A stretch of 64,000 bases of DNA from Adiantum capillus-veneris (GCA_014529385.2 CM043967.1:85559278-85623277), one strand, 5' to 3'; numbered from the stretch's first letter, positions 23,872 through 36,199 are shown. Made by a program: numbers and translations. Notes: generated by a model not told the origin, from the letters alone.

Positions 23872-25064
23872 GATGACAATAACCAAGAGAGCAGAATGAA
23901 CATTGATAGCTTTGATTTTGCACATGAAGGTGCTAATGATGATGCCCCCATGTTTGTTAATTATCTTGTCACTAGGTTGCAACAAGCTATGGGCAACCCC
24001 GCTTTGCAAGCCGAAGTTACTCAACAATTTTGTGCTTATGGGATTTCCTTTCCTCTCTAAGAGGAGAGAGAGCTTAGGAGGCCTCTTGATGAGACCCCCA
24101 AAAGAAGACTCTCTTCCATACGAGAGGAGGAATCCAAAGATCAAGAAAGTAATGAATCCCTAAATTCCTCCAAAGATGTGGCTCCACGAAGAAGGCGGAC
24201 TAAATGATTGCCAACTCCTCCCAAGAGGAAATAGTTAACCCATAGTCCTTCTCCTCGTCATTTCAAAAAGGAAGAGAGGAAACAAAGGAAGAAAAGGCCA
24301 TGAAAGAGGTCACCCTCTTCTCCTTCTTCTTCACCTTCCTCCTCTACTAATGAAACCTATGGCTATTCTCCTAGCGAATACAAGAGGGGAGGACATCGCA
24401 AATCTTACCCTGCATGGCGAAGGTCACAAAAGCTCAAGAAGCTCAAAGAGGTAGGAAAGAGTATCTCTTTTCTCACCTATGATGGCACCTTTGGTGCTAC
24501 TGACAAAGTATTGGCCTTCATCCAACAATTTGATGGGCCTTTGGAGACGAGGGCTTCACGGAGTCCTCCAAGCTATACCATGTAGCTATGCACTTCCAAA
24601 AATCGGCTCGTCAATGGTGGGCTAGCTTTTGTGGCAACGGCGAAGCCCCAAAGACATGAAAAACTCTACGAGTTTCCATCATGAAGCAATTCTTTGCAAG
24701 CGGTGCCAAAAAAAAAAGTGCTTACCAAATAGCGAAGTTTAAAGGTTCTCTCTCAAGAGTCTATCCACAAATATGTGGACAAGTTTTGGGATTTACATCT
24801 CAAGGCTACTATCTTTCAAAAGATAGACTTTGCCGAGCAAAAGCAACAATTCTGTGTGGGATTACCCAAAGAGATGGCCGAGTATGTCAACTCTCAACGG
24901 CCTGGTTCTATCACTGAAGTAATCCACCACACCATGGTTTCTTCGCGCATCAATTTCCAACAAGGGGCTAGATGGAATGTCAAACCCATGGAAAATGAAG
25001 ACAAAAGTGATGCCAAGAGGAAAACGAATGCCAAGGATTTCTCCTTTCTTATGCTTGGGGAAAG
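23872..25064 (+). pseudogene. gag remnant of gypsy element 1
   Basis: The frame opens MDDNNQESRMNIDSFDF and continues with a LVTRLQQAMGNPALQAEV segment, closely matching gag of element 2 at 62495. It stops at 24058-24060; later pieces in other frames match the rest of gag (the KSISFLTYDGTFGATDKVLAF-like part near 24455-24515, and a MKQFFASG...KFWDLHLKATIF part near 24680-24810). Frameshifts and stops make it non-functional. Confidence 0.85.
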
Positions 25065-27990
25065 ATGCAAGAACATGATGCCTTTATTTTGTTTGACCCT
25101 AGTTCAACTCACAACTTCATATCCACGGAGTTGACCACTAAGCTAGGCATACAAACCCACAAGATGGAAGATGCATTGAAATCCAATGGAGCTATCAAGG
25201 GACAAGACGTCTCAGTTACTTCCTTAATTGAAAAATTAAGGCTTCATGTCCAAAGCTATGTGGACAAAAAGGATTTCTTCATCTCCCCTCTCAAACATGA
25301 GAATGTTAATCGTTGGGGCACCATGGTTTAACTGCATGGCTTCCAACATGAATTTCCTTGAAAGGAGAATCTATTCACCCACAGGGAAAAGAGCATGTAC
25401 ATAGATGCTAATGAGTTGGGGAACACCATATCCTTGCAATAAAGGGAATCAAGAGGAATTAGAGTTGTCTAATTTCCTAAATGGATCACAAGATGTTTTC
25501 ATTGATGACATCCCTAGTGAGATACCTCTAAAATGAGGGATGATGACCATGCAATTGAGCTCCTACCAGGAAGCTCACTGCCTAACAAGCCTCCTTATTG
25601 AGTTTCACAAGCACAACAAGAGGAGATCATGAGGCAAGTGCATGAATTCGTGGAAAAAAGGATGGTGAGGTCTAGCTCCTCTCCATTTTGTTCACCATTG
25701 CTTTTAGTGCAAAAGAAAGACGACACATATCACATGTGTGTCGACTATAGAGCACTAAATAAGATTACTATCAATATTAGATTTTCCGTGCCACACGTAG
25801 AAGATCTATTTGATAATTTACAAGTTTTGGCCTGACAAATGCTCAAGATGCATTCAAACTCATGATGGACAAAAATCTTCAGGCCATTCAAATTCTCTTG
25901 AGGAGTAAAAGAGACACCTCCAGGTAATCTTTCAAGTTGTGAGAGAGAATAAGCTTTTCATTAATCAAAAGAAAAGTGAAAATTTCCTACAAGAGATTCA
26001 ATACTTAGGTCACATTATCTCTAAAAATGGCACCCGTATGGATGCAACAAAGTTAGAGGTAATAAAAAGATGGCCTAATCCAAGGAATCTACAGGAGGTA
26101 CGAAGCTTCATAGGTATGTGTGCATACTATAGATGCTTCATTAAAAAAATTCTCGCTAATAGCAAGCCCATTACATGACTTAACAAAAAAGAATGTTAAG
26201 TATTCATGGACTGCAAAAGTGCAAGAAGCTTTTGAAGAAGCTTAAGGAGGATCTTATCTCTCAACGTGTGCTCACATTACTAGATCTCTCAAAGCCATTT
26301 GAGGTCCAATGTGATGCTTGTGCAAATTGCCTTGGAGCTATTTTGCTTCAAGAAGGGCATGCCATAGCATATGAGAGTCAAAGATTCAACTTCGATAAGT
26401 GAGTATTGGGAAAACACGAAATAGAGCTACTAGCTATTCTATATGCCCTAAACACGTGGAAACACTATCTCTTGGGGACTCCATTCATCCTACGAATGGA
26501 TCACAAAGCCTCAAGAAATTCATGATGCAAAACAAGCTCTCCAACAAACAAATGAGGTGGGCAAATTTTCTTTTTCAATTTAAATTTCATATCGCTCACA
26601 TTACTAACAAGCACAATCAAGTGGTCGATGCAATTTCACAATGACCAAGGGTAAATGTGGTGTTTATAGCAACTCACAATGATCTATCTTTTATGATAGC
26701 TGAGTATGCTACTAACCAAGACTTGAAGTACGTAATTATAGCTTTTACAGTAGGGAAGAAAAAAGAACCATTCACCTTGAAGGATGGTTATCTTCCAAAC
26801 GGCAATAGGCTATGTGTTAATCACCCATACAATAAGAAAGTCATGTATGAATCCTATACTTCTCCTTATGCGGGGCAAAGAGAGATTCCATAGCCTACTC
26901 TTCAAGGAGTAGAAATGTATTTTTGTTGGTCTACCATGAAAAGTAAACATACAAGAGTATGTTTCAAAATGCATGGTATACCAAAAGTTGAAATTTGATC
27001 GAGGGAAGCAACTTGGATTGTTTCAGTCGTCGACAGGCTTAAACAAAAAACACACTCTATGCCTATCAAAAAGACTATTAAGGCACATCAAATGGAAACC
27101 CTCTTCAAATCTCAAATTTTCAAGCATCATGGATTTCCAACACCCATAGTGTCGGACAAATATCCTAGAATGGCCAGTAATTTCTAGAAGGGTATCTTTG
27201 AGAATCTAGGAAGTAGATTAAATTTCTCTTTTGGCCTATCATCCACAAACAGATGACCAAAGTGAAATAACTAATCTAATGTATTCTTCATCTACTAAAA
27301 GCCTATGTCATGGAAGGATCAATGTTCTCAATGAGAGAAGTACCTACCTCTTATGGAGTATGCATACAATGACATTGTATATACTTCTATGGGGAAAGCA
27401 CCTTTCGAGGTTAAAGAGGGAAGATCCAAAAGTCCCTTACTACTTAAAGTACATGGGAAGATCTTCACTGCTGATGAATATAGCCAAGACTCACAAGAAT
27501 CTTGTCCAAAGATTAAAGAGGTTACATCCATCTCAAAGCGAAGGCAAAAAGGGCTGCTACTAATAAGCACAGAAGAGCCTTACCCTTTAAGGAAAATGAT
27601 TGGGTCTTGCTAAAGTTTCTCAAGGTTCATATAAGGCATACTACAGGCAATAATCCTATGGGCCACCAAGAGTATTATGCTAAAATAGCAAAAAGATACT
27701 ATGGTCCTTTTTAAATTCTTAAGCCAATCAATGAGATGGCTTATCAATTTAAGTTGTCCCAACCATTGGCTCATGCACCATGTTTTCCATGAGAGCCTAT
27801 GTAAGCCTTACAAAAGGAGTGCCATCAAAAAGAGCAATAGTTCCAGACCCTCCAAAAATCAAAGATCAAGAAGAAGTACTTCAATTTGAGTCCATCCTAT
27901 GACACAAAGACAAGGTATTAAGAAACGGTAAGATTATCTGATGATATCTTATTAAGTTAAAGAATTATCCTTTTAAAGATGCTAAATGGA
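25065..27990 (+). pseudogene. pol remnant of gypsy element 1 with internal deletions
   Basis: Protease: FILFDPSSTHNFIS near 25085-25125, where the catalytic D-T/S-G triplet is D-P-S. RT: the N-terminal palm (LVQKKDDTYHMCVDYRALN, 25707-25763) is followed at about 25825 by a jump to GLTNA and another jump near 25890, so the segment holding the catalytic aspartates is gone. RNase H: PFEVQCDACANCLGAILLQ, 26299-26355. Integrase: zinc-binding part near 26840-27010, then a deletion around 27010-27060, and the AYHPQTD segment at 27234-27254. A chromodomain-like tail follows at 27895-27990. Several stops separate these pieces. Confidence 0.87.
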
Positions 27991-28389
27991 TGCAAGGAAC
28001 CTAGCTTAAGGATAATATGAACCTTGTCAATGCTTACAATGTTGCAGTAGAGTAAGCATATGAAAATGCATTTTAAATAAAAAATATTTTTGTCTTATAA
28101 GACTAGTTCTCTTTTTATTGTGCACAAATTTAAGAAGTATGCATGCTTAAAATCATGTTTGTGGTGACGACGTCTCCCAAACACCAAGTAGAACTTGTCA
28201 CTCTACTTTGGAAGTATGATATAGACTAAAGAGCAGACATGCTTGCAGCAGCTACGTCTCCCAAGCACCAAATGGATTAGTCATCCATCTTGGAATGATG
28301 TTGAAGGGTAAAAAGGGATCGTACCGCTAAGTAACATGGAGTAATGACTAAGCTTTATCTTCTCTACCTCATAGTACGACTATGATTTC

Positions 28390-28402
28390 AAGAGGGAGGT
28401 AA
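28390..28402 (+). other. Polypurine tract of gypsy element 1
   Basis: AAGAGGGAGGTAA directly before the right LTR, the usual plus-strand primer position. Confidence 0.8.
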
Positions 28403-30116
28403 TGTCATAAAATATAATATTTAACTTTACCAAATGATTTTCTCATATTAAACTGATCATTTAATGTGGGAGAATAAACCGGAACAAGAGTTAGAATAGA
28501 GACATGTGCTTCTAAACCTATCTCAACACGGGACCAAAAGGAGAGGTGGTTGCATCTCAATAGGGGTCCAAAAGGAGATGGTCTATCAAAGAGCAATGTG
28601 TAATAAGTGTTTCTAGACTTACCTCAGCAGGGGACCAAGAGGAGAGATTCTCAATAAGGGTCCAAAAGGAGGTAGTCTATCAAAGAGCAATGTGCATCTA
28701 ATGGAGCTCAAAAGACCTTAGGGTTAGCTTCATTAAATACCTCCAATGGTTAGTGTTAAAAGTCCTTTGACCTTAGGAAAGCTAGGACTGAGCTTGAGGT
28801 GGGAACCCGACCTAAGCTTGAGGTGCTTGTCGTGCTTGATGACTAAGGCGAGTGCTTGATGACTAAGGTGCTTGAGGTGCTTGTCATGCTTGATGGCTAA
28901 GGTACTTGAGGTGCTTGTCATACTTAATGGGGGGTAAGGTGCTTCAGTCAAAAAGAGACCCTACAAACTTAATGAGGAAGGTGTTTGAGAAGCTTCCCAT
29001 ACATGGGGGTAAGGTGCTTGAGTCAAAAAGAGACCCTACAAACTTAATGAGGAAGGTGCTTGAGAAGCTTCCTATGCATGAAAGTCCCAAAGTTAGGGGA
29101 ATCTTTGACTTAACTTTCCACTCACCCAAAGGGCACATGGGACACATGTCAGACTCCCCCTATGCTTAACCACATGGTGTGCTTGAATGCTATTGGTTGG
29201 GCTAAAGAGGGGTCCAATGAGATTCTAGTTCCATCCAACAAATATCTAGATATTTTCAAGCTCTCTCTCTCTTTCTAAGGGGTAAGGAGGACACTTGTCA
29301 AAAGACTACCTACGTACTTGAATGCATGCTGCATGTGATTGGCTGGGTCCAATGAGCTTGCAGCATGTGGAAAAATTACAACTCGCCCCAAGCAAGCAAG
29401 GGGGGTGCTAGGGGGATATACACCACACACACACACTCATTTTGTGGATCGATTCTCACTTGGTGAAAGTTGAGGAACTCCATCTTTTTCTCCGAGCTTG
29501 TGAGAAGTGAGAGCCTACACTAACACTCTTGGCTATGAAATGCAAATCCAACCAAGAGCCATGCTTCAATGCTTAAACCTATCATCTTCTCCATCTTCAT
29601 TACTATGCTATTATGTATGCTAGTAAGAAGAGTGATGATAAGTGAGGAACTATTTCTTTCTCCTATGGAATGTTTCTTCGTCCTCTCCCTTACCCTCATT
29701 CCCCGCTAGCTCTCTCCACCTTTGAAGGTGTTTGAGGCTTGGGATAGTTAATGCTTTCTACAAAGTTTATGTTATGTTTGTGATGCATGAAGCTTTCCAT
29801 CTTCATTGCATCACCTAAGTCAAAAGGAACACAAAGATTGTACTATACCACGTCTCTCTTGATGGGAGAAACTACAATACAAATGCCTATTGGAGGGGGG
29901 ATCGGCTCCATATGAATCCAGTCCTCAACTATTGTCATGTTCTCTAAACTCTCTCTCCTGCAAAAGTATTTTTCATGCCAAGTTAACTAAGTACCATGTT
30001 TATGTTGCTACCATCAATTAAGTTCACCCTCTATGCTCACAAAGTAATCTCACAAAAGTGCTTATCTAATTTCCTAATTCCACTACTCTCAAAGTTCATA
30101 GGCCATTTCCATTACA
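28403..30116 (+). repeat. 3' LTR of gypsy element 1
   Basis: Begins TGTCATAAAATATAATATTT and ends CCATTTCCATTACA, 1714 bp. Differs from the left copy by substitutions and short indels, including an extra copy of a GTGCTTGATGACTAAGG phrase near 28850. Confidence 0.93.
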
Positions 30117-30230
30117 TGTGCGTGTCTTTGTGTGTATGTATGTACATATATACACATAATACATACATATATATGTATATTTATATATGTGTGTGTGCGT
30201 GTGTGTATGTATATGCATATACGTATCTGT
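30117..30230. repeat. TATG/TG-rich degenerate microsatellite
   Basis: Imperfect GTGT, TATGTA and ATACATA repeats directly after the LTR. Confidence 0.8.
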
Positions 30231-30464
30231 ATCATTCCAATTTATCAGATGCTTCAAATCTTTGAAATAATTTGAGATTTTTTCTATGATGTTAGAATAT
30301 TCTATAGCTTATTTATTGACATGAAAAGCTTCCTAAAGTCTTGACTTCTCCACATGTAACCCTCCCCTTCTACCCTTTCATAGTGTCGATGAGAGAAGAC
30401 GCTTGCAGCCCAATGTAACAATTAGTGGAGGCCCCATGTGGGTCTCCCTTGACTAGGCAATGTG

Positions 30465-30478
30465 CCCCCCCCCCCCCC

Positions 30479-30533
<55 letters not shown>

Positions 30534-30559
30534 CCCCCCCCCCCCCCCCCCCCCCCCCC
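30465..30559. repeat. Poly-C / CT / poly-C composite
   Basis: A run of about 24 C, a CT tract of about 42 bp, and a second run of about 28 C. One strand is pure pyrimidine over the entire 95 bp. Confidence 0.95.
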
Positions 30560-30780
30560 GAAATGACCTTCACTTTGTTGATGTATCTACAATGCACATC
30601 TCCTTTCCAGTAAGATTTACACCAAAAGTACTATTAATCTCTAAAATATGCAATTTTAGAGCATTTTTTGACTATTTTTACTTGCTTTACTCCTTATTAA
30701 TGCGGTTTGAGACCCGTTAATCTAGACTCTCAATGGTTAAGCTAAGTCAAGAGTCATGCTATTGCATAACTTAAATAAGA

Positions 30781-30854
30781 CACACACACACACACACATA
30801 CATAAAATTTTATCACCAAAATAAATTATTGAGTGACAAATACTGTCAAGCGAG

Positions 30855-30923
<69 letters not shown>

Positions 30924-31092
30924 AGAAGAAGAATTAGAACAGAGGCCTAAAAATTATACTTAACGAGTCTCGATTCTTGAATGCAAGTGTTACATGCTTG
31001 CATATTTTCTCAAGGAGGGAGAGGAGGTGGGATTTTTAATAAGTAGAAACAATCACAATGACCTCAAAGTTTTGGAGAGAGAGAGAGAGAGA
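30781..31092. repeat. CA, GT/GA/GAA and GA microsatellites
   Basis: CA at 30781-30798, a GT-to-GA-to-GAA composite at 30858-30934, and GA at 31075-31093. Confidence 0.94.
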
Positions 31093-32331
31093 GTCATCGT
31101 CCTTAAAATTGACCTATGGGACCAAATACTACATGTAGCATGCTTGAAGACTATGGATATAAGGGTGGCAACTAACAAATTAAACCAATGAAGTTTTTGG
31201 GAGACAAGGAAATGTAGGCCGTGATCCATACTAAAATGTAAGACAAGAAATTTTACGTGATCAAAAGTGAGCACTCAAGTAGGGTATGATATCTATACTC
31301 TTAAATTTTTAAGGGAGATATTGTGTATACAAGAAGAGGTTCTCCAACATTGCCTCAATGTCCGGTCTCACATTTAAGGCAACAAGAGCTAAACCAAATG
31401 GTTGGTATGATATAGATTGTGCGTAAGGGAATAGGCTCAAGTATGTAAATCGTTGAATACAATCTTCTCTCTCAACAAGGAACATGCTTTTATAATTTGG
31501 GGAGAGAGGGAGATAGACATCAATGACATACATGATTTCAGGTCACAGCATCAATTTTGCGACACATCCTTCAGTTTAACATAATGGCCAAAACTCTTGC
31601 AAAAATAAACAATTGAGTGACCTTATTTTGCTTTCATTTTTAGGGTGCAAATGAAGTAAAAGTGTACATGAACAAATAGTGTGCACCTTATTGTACTAAG
31701 CTACTTCTGCATTATTGTATTAAGTGATGATGTAAAACATTAGTATGCTTGTGCACAAAACATAGATAGAGATGCAAGCAAGGCATCTAGAGAGCAACAT
31801 AGATGGAACATCCAATCACATTTTTAATATTAAAAGAAATCCAACTCATTTCTTTGAAGTTAGAAGCTTTCCTGGTACATTGGAAAGTATGAGTCCTAAT
31901 CTGTTCATAACTCTACTCTTAGATATGAAAAGTTTTATAACTACATAGTGTAGCAGTTATGGGCCTTCATCTTTAAAAGCTTGCTAGCTTACCCAGTTTG
32001 TACTTTTGACTTGGTAGCACTTTTGTCAGCTCTAAGTAGACCAAGGGAAAGATGTCCTTCTTATTATATAGACAGTTATGATGTGCACAACTACCATATC
32101 TTGCTCATAAGAAAACTGCAAGGATAGAAGCAAGTAAGAGAGTGGAGCAGAGACATTGAATCCAATTGTGTTCCTATCATTGAAACCAATTTTAGAACCC
32201 AATCAATTTTTAAAAAAAGTTTTATTATTACATTGACTCTCTTAGCTTTCATCTCTTCACACCATACTAACTTATCTAGTCTCTATAATGATGCTTGGTA
32301 GCATTGCTAGATCAAAGTAGACCAAAAGGAG

Positions 32332-32334
<3 letters not shown>
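31093..32334. other. Non-coding stretch, nothing recognised
   Basis: AT-rich DNA with no convincing open frame, RNA gene or element boundary. Confidence 0.5.

Positions 32335-32424
<90 letters not shown>
32335..32424. repeat. CT / TA / CA composite microsatellite
   Basis: About 44 bp of CT, then TA, then CA with no spacer between the three parts. Confidence 0.96.
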
Positions 32425-32426
<2 letters not shown>

Positions 32427-32656
32427 CCCACCCCAATAGAATTAGAGGACTCGTAAGTTTGTTGAACAAGGGTTAGCACCTCATGAAAAAAAAAATCTAT
32501 GAGAAGCTCCAAATCTTGGTATCAAAGAATGTTTTGTAACATCTATTAAAAGGTACTATCATGCATTACTTTTAAAAATGTGATAGCTATACGTGTAGGA
32601 AGATAGTATTGATAGTGTTCCTATGATAGATAGCCTTATGAGAATAGAGACAAAGT

Positions 32657-32693
32657 TTCCTTGGCTGCAACAACGTGCGGGTCACATACTAGT
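32657..32693 (+). mobile_element. Helitron-like 3' terminus (copy C)
   Basis: TTCCTTGGCTGCAACAACGT followed by GCGGGTCACATACTAG and T. Shares its last 17 bases with copy B and the overall order with copy A. The 5' end is not identified. Confidence 0.5.
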
Positions 32694-33773
32694 TATATAG
32701 AAAGTTCTTATTTTGAATTTATATCTTAAAAAGAACATAGCTTTAGACCCATGTTAGACGAGGGTGGACGACCTTTGTTCATTTTGATGTGGCCCAATGA
32801 ACAAGTTCGCCTTTGGCGATGGCTATCACACAGGGTGGATAGACTTTGTGGTTGTAGTTGAGATGTGGTAACCAGCTCATGTCCACAATTCTCTTGTTTG
32901 CGGGAAAACCCCCCCCCCCCCCCCCCGAAACTACCCTACACCACCAAACCAAGCTCCTTCCCTAAGTGTTGATTGATTGCACAATCTCCAGCAGAATGTT
33001 TTCTTGTAGCTATCCTCTACTCAGTGTGACAACGAGGTTGGACATCCTTCATGTGAAGAAAAAAGGTGAGCACTTTGACAAGTCACACACCCCATGTGTA
33101 ACAGATGCCTTAATAAGTTGAACTTAGAGGCCCTACTATACAATCACTTCAAGAGTATGTAAACACTAAAGTATAATAGTAGAAAATTATTTTAATTAAC
33201 AATTTTTCCAACGATGTTGTAAAACTTCATGGGTCTTGTACGCGCAGTCATTACCTTGGTAGAAGCTCATCTCAATGATATTTGATAGACGTAAAGGAGT
33301 GAACGACACTTTTCATATCATGCTTTCCTCAATTCATGCATCTATATTAAAGACAAAGCATCTTGCAGTTACAAGGTGCTCCCCTCCCTATAACCAACCG
33401 TCGACGTGGATCCGCCACCCTGTGGCTAGCGAGCCGATGCGGAGGTTCCTCCAACTTGAGCGAGTGTAAGTGACAGGCGCTTGCCTTGGGTTGCGGGCAA
33501 GAAGAACTGGCGAGTGGGGCGCAGTGCGCAGAGCGAGCCCGAGTGGGCAACTTGCCTCAGGCTATGGGTAAGAAAACCCTTGAGTTGCGGGTCGGGCTCA
33601 AGAAGGCTTGAGCGCAAGTGAGGTTATATAAACCCACCACCTCAGTTCTCAATTGAGGTTTCTTTCCAGCCGAAACGACGCCCTCAAGGTATAGGCCGCC
33701 AAACCCCCCACCACCAGCTAGGTCCTCATGAAGAAATTTTTGTATCTTTGGAGAAATTTAATCTCACGACCAC
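32694..33773. other. Non-coding stretch with a poly-C run
   Basis: A run of about 19 C at 32909-32927. A GC-rich part at 33370-33700 has short open frames but no motif I recognise. Confidence 0.5.
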
Positions 33774-33919
33774 GGGTATTTTGGGAATTTTGAATTGGAA
33801 AATTTGAAGGGCATTCTGGGAAATTATGACAAAATATTGAGGGATTTTTGAGAATTTGAGAAATTTGAGGGGTATTTTGGGAATTTCCACAAAATAGAGG
33901 GTATCTTTGTAATTTTCCC
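33774..33919. repeat. GGGTATTTTGGG minisatellite, five units
   Basis: Imperfect units of about 25-32 bp opening GGG(T/C)ATT(T/C)TGGG or GGGATTTTTG. The same motif as at 8908-8987, in the same orientation. Confidence 0.75.
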
Positions 33920-33969
33920 TTTTTTTAATTATTGATTTTAACTTGGAATTAGGTCGCTAGATCAGGAGA

Positions 33970-33970
<1 letters not shown>

Positions 33971-34002
<32 letters not shown>

Positions 34003-34131
34003 TGGGTTTGAGGATTCAATATTTTTGCAAGGCTCTCCAGGCCTAGGTTGGGCCATAGTTGCCTGAGAGACCTTGAGAGAGAGAGAGTTGACGCATTGCG
34101 GGCAGCCATTCTCGGCATCGGCATGGATGGA

Positions 34132-34172
<41 letters not shown>

Positions 34173-34175
34173 GGG
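33971..34175. repeat. CA, GA and poly-G tracts
   Basis: CA at 33971-33992, a short GA tract at 34074-34086, and GA running into a poly-G run at 34136-34175. Confidence 0.92.
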
Positions 34176-35084
34176 CCGCTGGAGGCAGCCGGCCATACTA
34201 GTAGGTATTAAAGAATGCAAAAAGGTTTTCCACAGCTTGCTGAGGCAAACTACATAAAGTTAAATGGAGAGGGTTTTTACTCCGCTTCTTAGATTTCACT
34301 TGTAACGTCTCAATCTCTAAAAACATTGCACGTAGGAAAAACATATTGTTGCACTCACATACACTTAAGAGTTGTTTCCCGCTAGATGCATGTAGGGCAT
34401 AGGGCCTTGCACTGCATACGCTACAAAAAAATAGGAAACAAAACAAACTTTGTAGTGCATACAGGGGGAACAAGGGTTCATTTAATGCAAAGCTTTGCGT
34501 TGTATGCACCACATGCATCCAGTGGGGTGCAGCTCTAACACTGCCAACAGTCTTCACATCGACACTAAAAAATTATCTTGAAGGTAGCCTTCTCTGGCCT
34601 GCTGAAATGATATAATAGTATCCTCATCAGTGATATTGGATAGCATTTCGAAACGCAAGGTGAAAGGGTCTAATTTTGTGCTATGTGCATCTTTGCATCA
34701 TTATCCTTGGTGATCCGTGTTTTTTTTTTAACCATAAAGGGCGAGAACAGATTTATATTAAAGAAGAAGCGCAATTACAAAAGACTACCACAAAGGGTAT
34801 AGTTCGGTCAATAGATACAAAATCTTGGTGTTCAAAATTACATTCTAATCTGTCAAGTTAATCAGAAACTCGTGCAAGTGGGCAACTAGCCGATTCCATT
34901 ACTGTGTAGCCTTCTTAATCTTTCCCCATCTGCTCGGCATTCGTCCAGCATTCTCTGTAGGTGTGTATATGATCCATCGAGAAGTACCTCTTGCTGTTTG
35001 TTGATATTGGCGTTGTTGTAGAAGCTCATGTAGTCCGAGAGTACCTTGAAGCTGGCTTCATATACTCGGCATTGATCCAGCTTT
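34176..35084. other. Non-coding stretch, nothing recognised
   Basis: A 119-codon open frame on the minus strand (34198-34557) is Cys/Leu-rich with no motif. I see no other structure up to the CACTA terminus. Confidence 0.45.
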
Positions 35085-35101
35085 CACTACAACAAAAAAG
35101 G
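35085..35101 (+). repeat. Left terminal inverted repeat of the CACTA element
   Basis: CACTACAACAAAAAAGG, preceded by TTT which could be the 3-bp target duplication. The partner end is not found. Confidence 0.8.
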
Positions 35102-35107
35102 AAACCT

Positions 35108-35245
35108 TCGACGTGCATATGGACGCATTCCGTCGGTATGCCCGTCGATATACGCGTCCCTATGAAATCGTCGCTATATGCGTCAATATGCATGTCGAAA
35201 GGTACTTTAATCGACGCATATTCCGACGATCTTAGCGACGCGCAT
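35108..35245. repeat. Left subterminal repeats of the CACTA element
   Basis: Variants of a TCGACG(T)GCATATG and CGTCGATATACGCGTC motif in both orientations. In CACTA elements such arrays bind the TNPA-type protein. Confidence 0.78.
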
Positions 35246-35270
35246 AGTGACGACCATAACAGAAAAAAAA

Positions 35271-35358
35271 TTCTTGGGCAAAGGACAGGTAGCTTGGCCT
35301 GTGCCCAATGAAAAGATGGACACAGCCACAGCCAGACTGCCTGTCCTCTGCCCAAGAA
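35271..35358. repeat. 22-bp inverted repeat with 44-bp loop
   Basis: The left arm (35271-35292, beginning TTCTTGGGCAAAGGACAGG) pairs with the right arm (35337-35358, ending CTGTCCTCTGCCCAAGAA) at 20 of 22 positions. Confidence 0.8.
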
Positions 35359-35529
35359 AGCGAGGAACACCAAAATCAACCGTGCTCCCGCAGAAATTTC
35401 GGCAGAGTTCCCTTCGTTTTTACATAAACTTTTCAAAAAAAACCATATCATGTATACGCCTCCTACATGCTATCCATGTAGGATCTCACATGAGATTTAA
35501 GGCCAATGAAAGAAATGAAATGAACTTTG

Positions 35530-35835
35530 TGCAAAACCATAACCGTACCAACTTAACCATAACGAATTTAATTTGTGCAAAACCATAACCAAATTAAAAC
35601 CATAACCGGCCATAACCACTTTGATCAAAACCATAATGCAGATAACCATAACCATAAACAAAATTAACAATAACCATAAGCATAACCAGAAAGTTAAACA
35701 TAACCTGAACCATAACTATGTTTATACAAGAATAAGAGAAATAACCATGTCTATACAATGACAATGACAATAACCATAATCATAAGGAAAACAATAATTG
35801 TCTGAACAATAACCATAACCATATATGTTTATACA
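35530..35835. repeat. AACCATA-type degenerate short repeat array
   Basis: Dozens of imperfect AACCATAACCATA and ACAATAACCAT units. The motif is not the plant telomere repeat TTTAGGG. Confidence 0.8.
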
Positions 35836-36199
35836 AAAAAGAGACACAGAAGCGTGTCTGTGTCTCACAAAGCATATATATCCAGTCCACTGATGACTAG
35901 GCGTCACAACCTACACATAGGACAACTCACAAAATTAGTATTGATATTACTTCACATATACTTACTTAATTAAATCAACTCACACATATTAACGTCTCAC
36001 CTCAAGCGATCAACGAGACTCTAAGGCCTCCCAGTCTACAGGCTCTTCTGAAGCATCAAGATCATTCAATACTTCATAGATACCTCTGCGATATCCATTT
36101 GACTCCTCCTGGCATGTCGGGGCTCGATGCATCGCAAGATTCTGCGTTTATACAAAAATCAAAGTAATAAAAATACATGATTCATCCCGTTTTAAAAAA

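Larger units (their letters stand above)
21737..30116 (+). mobile_element. Complete but dead chromovirus-type Ty3/gypsy element (element 1)
   Basis: Two long direct repeats (21737-23456 and 28403-30116) flank an internal region with a primer site next to the left LTR, a purine tract next to the right LTR, and eroded gag-protease-RT-RNase H-integrase-chromodomain remnants in gypsy order. TGTG stands on the outer side of both LTRs, so a short target duplication is plausible but ambiguous in this TG-rich site. The coding region has many stops, several frameshifts and deletions that remove the RT active site and part of the integrase core. It is the same family as the element at 55657-64000. It cannot move on its own. 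Confidence 0.93.

Noticed and set aside
34198-34557. A 119-codon minus-strand frame
   Set aside because: Cys/Leu/Phe-rich translation without motif in AT-rich non-coding DNA.
35530-35835. Interstitial telomere repeat
   Set aside because: The unit is AACCATA-like, not the plant TTTAGGG/CCCTAAA repeat.
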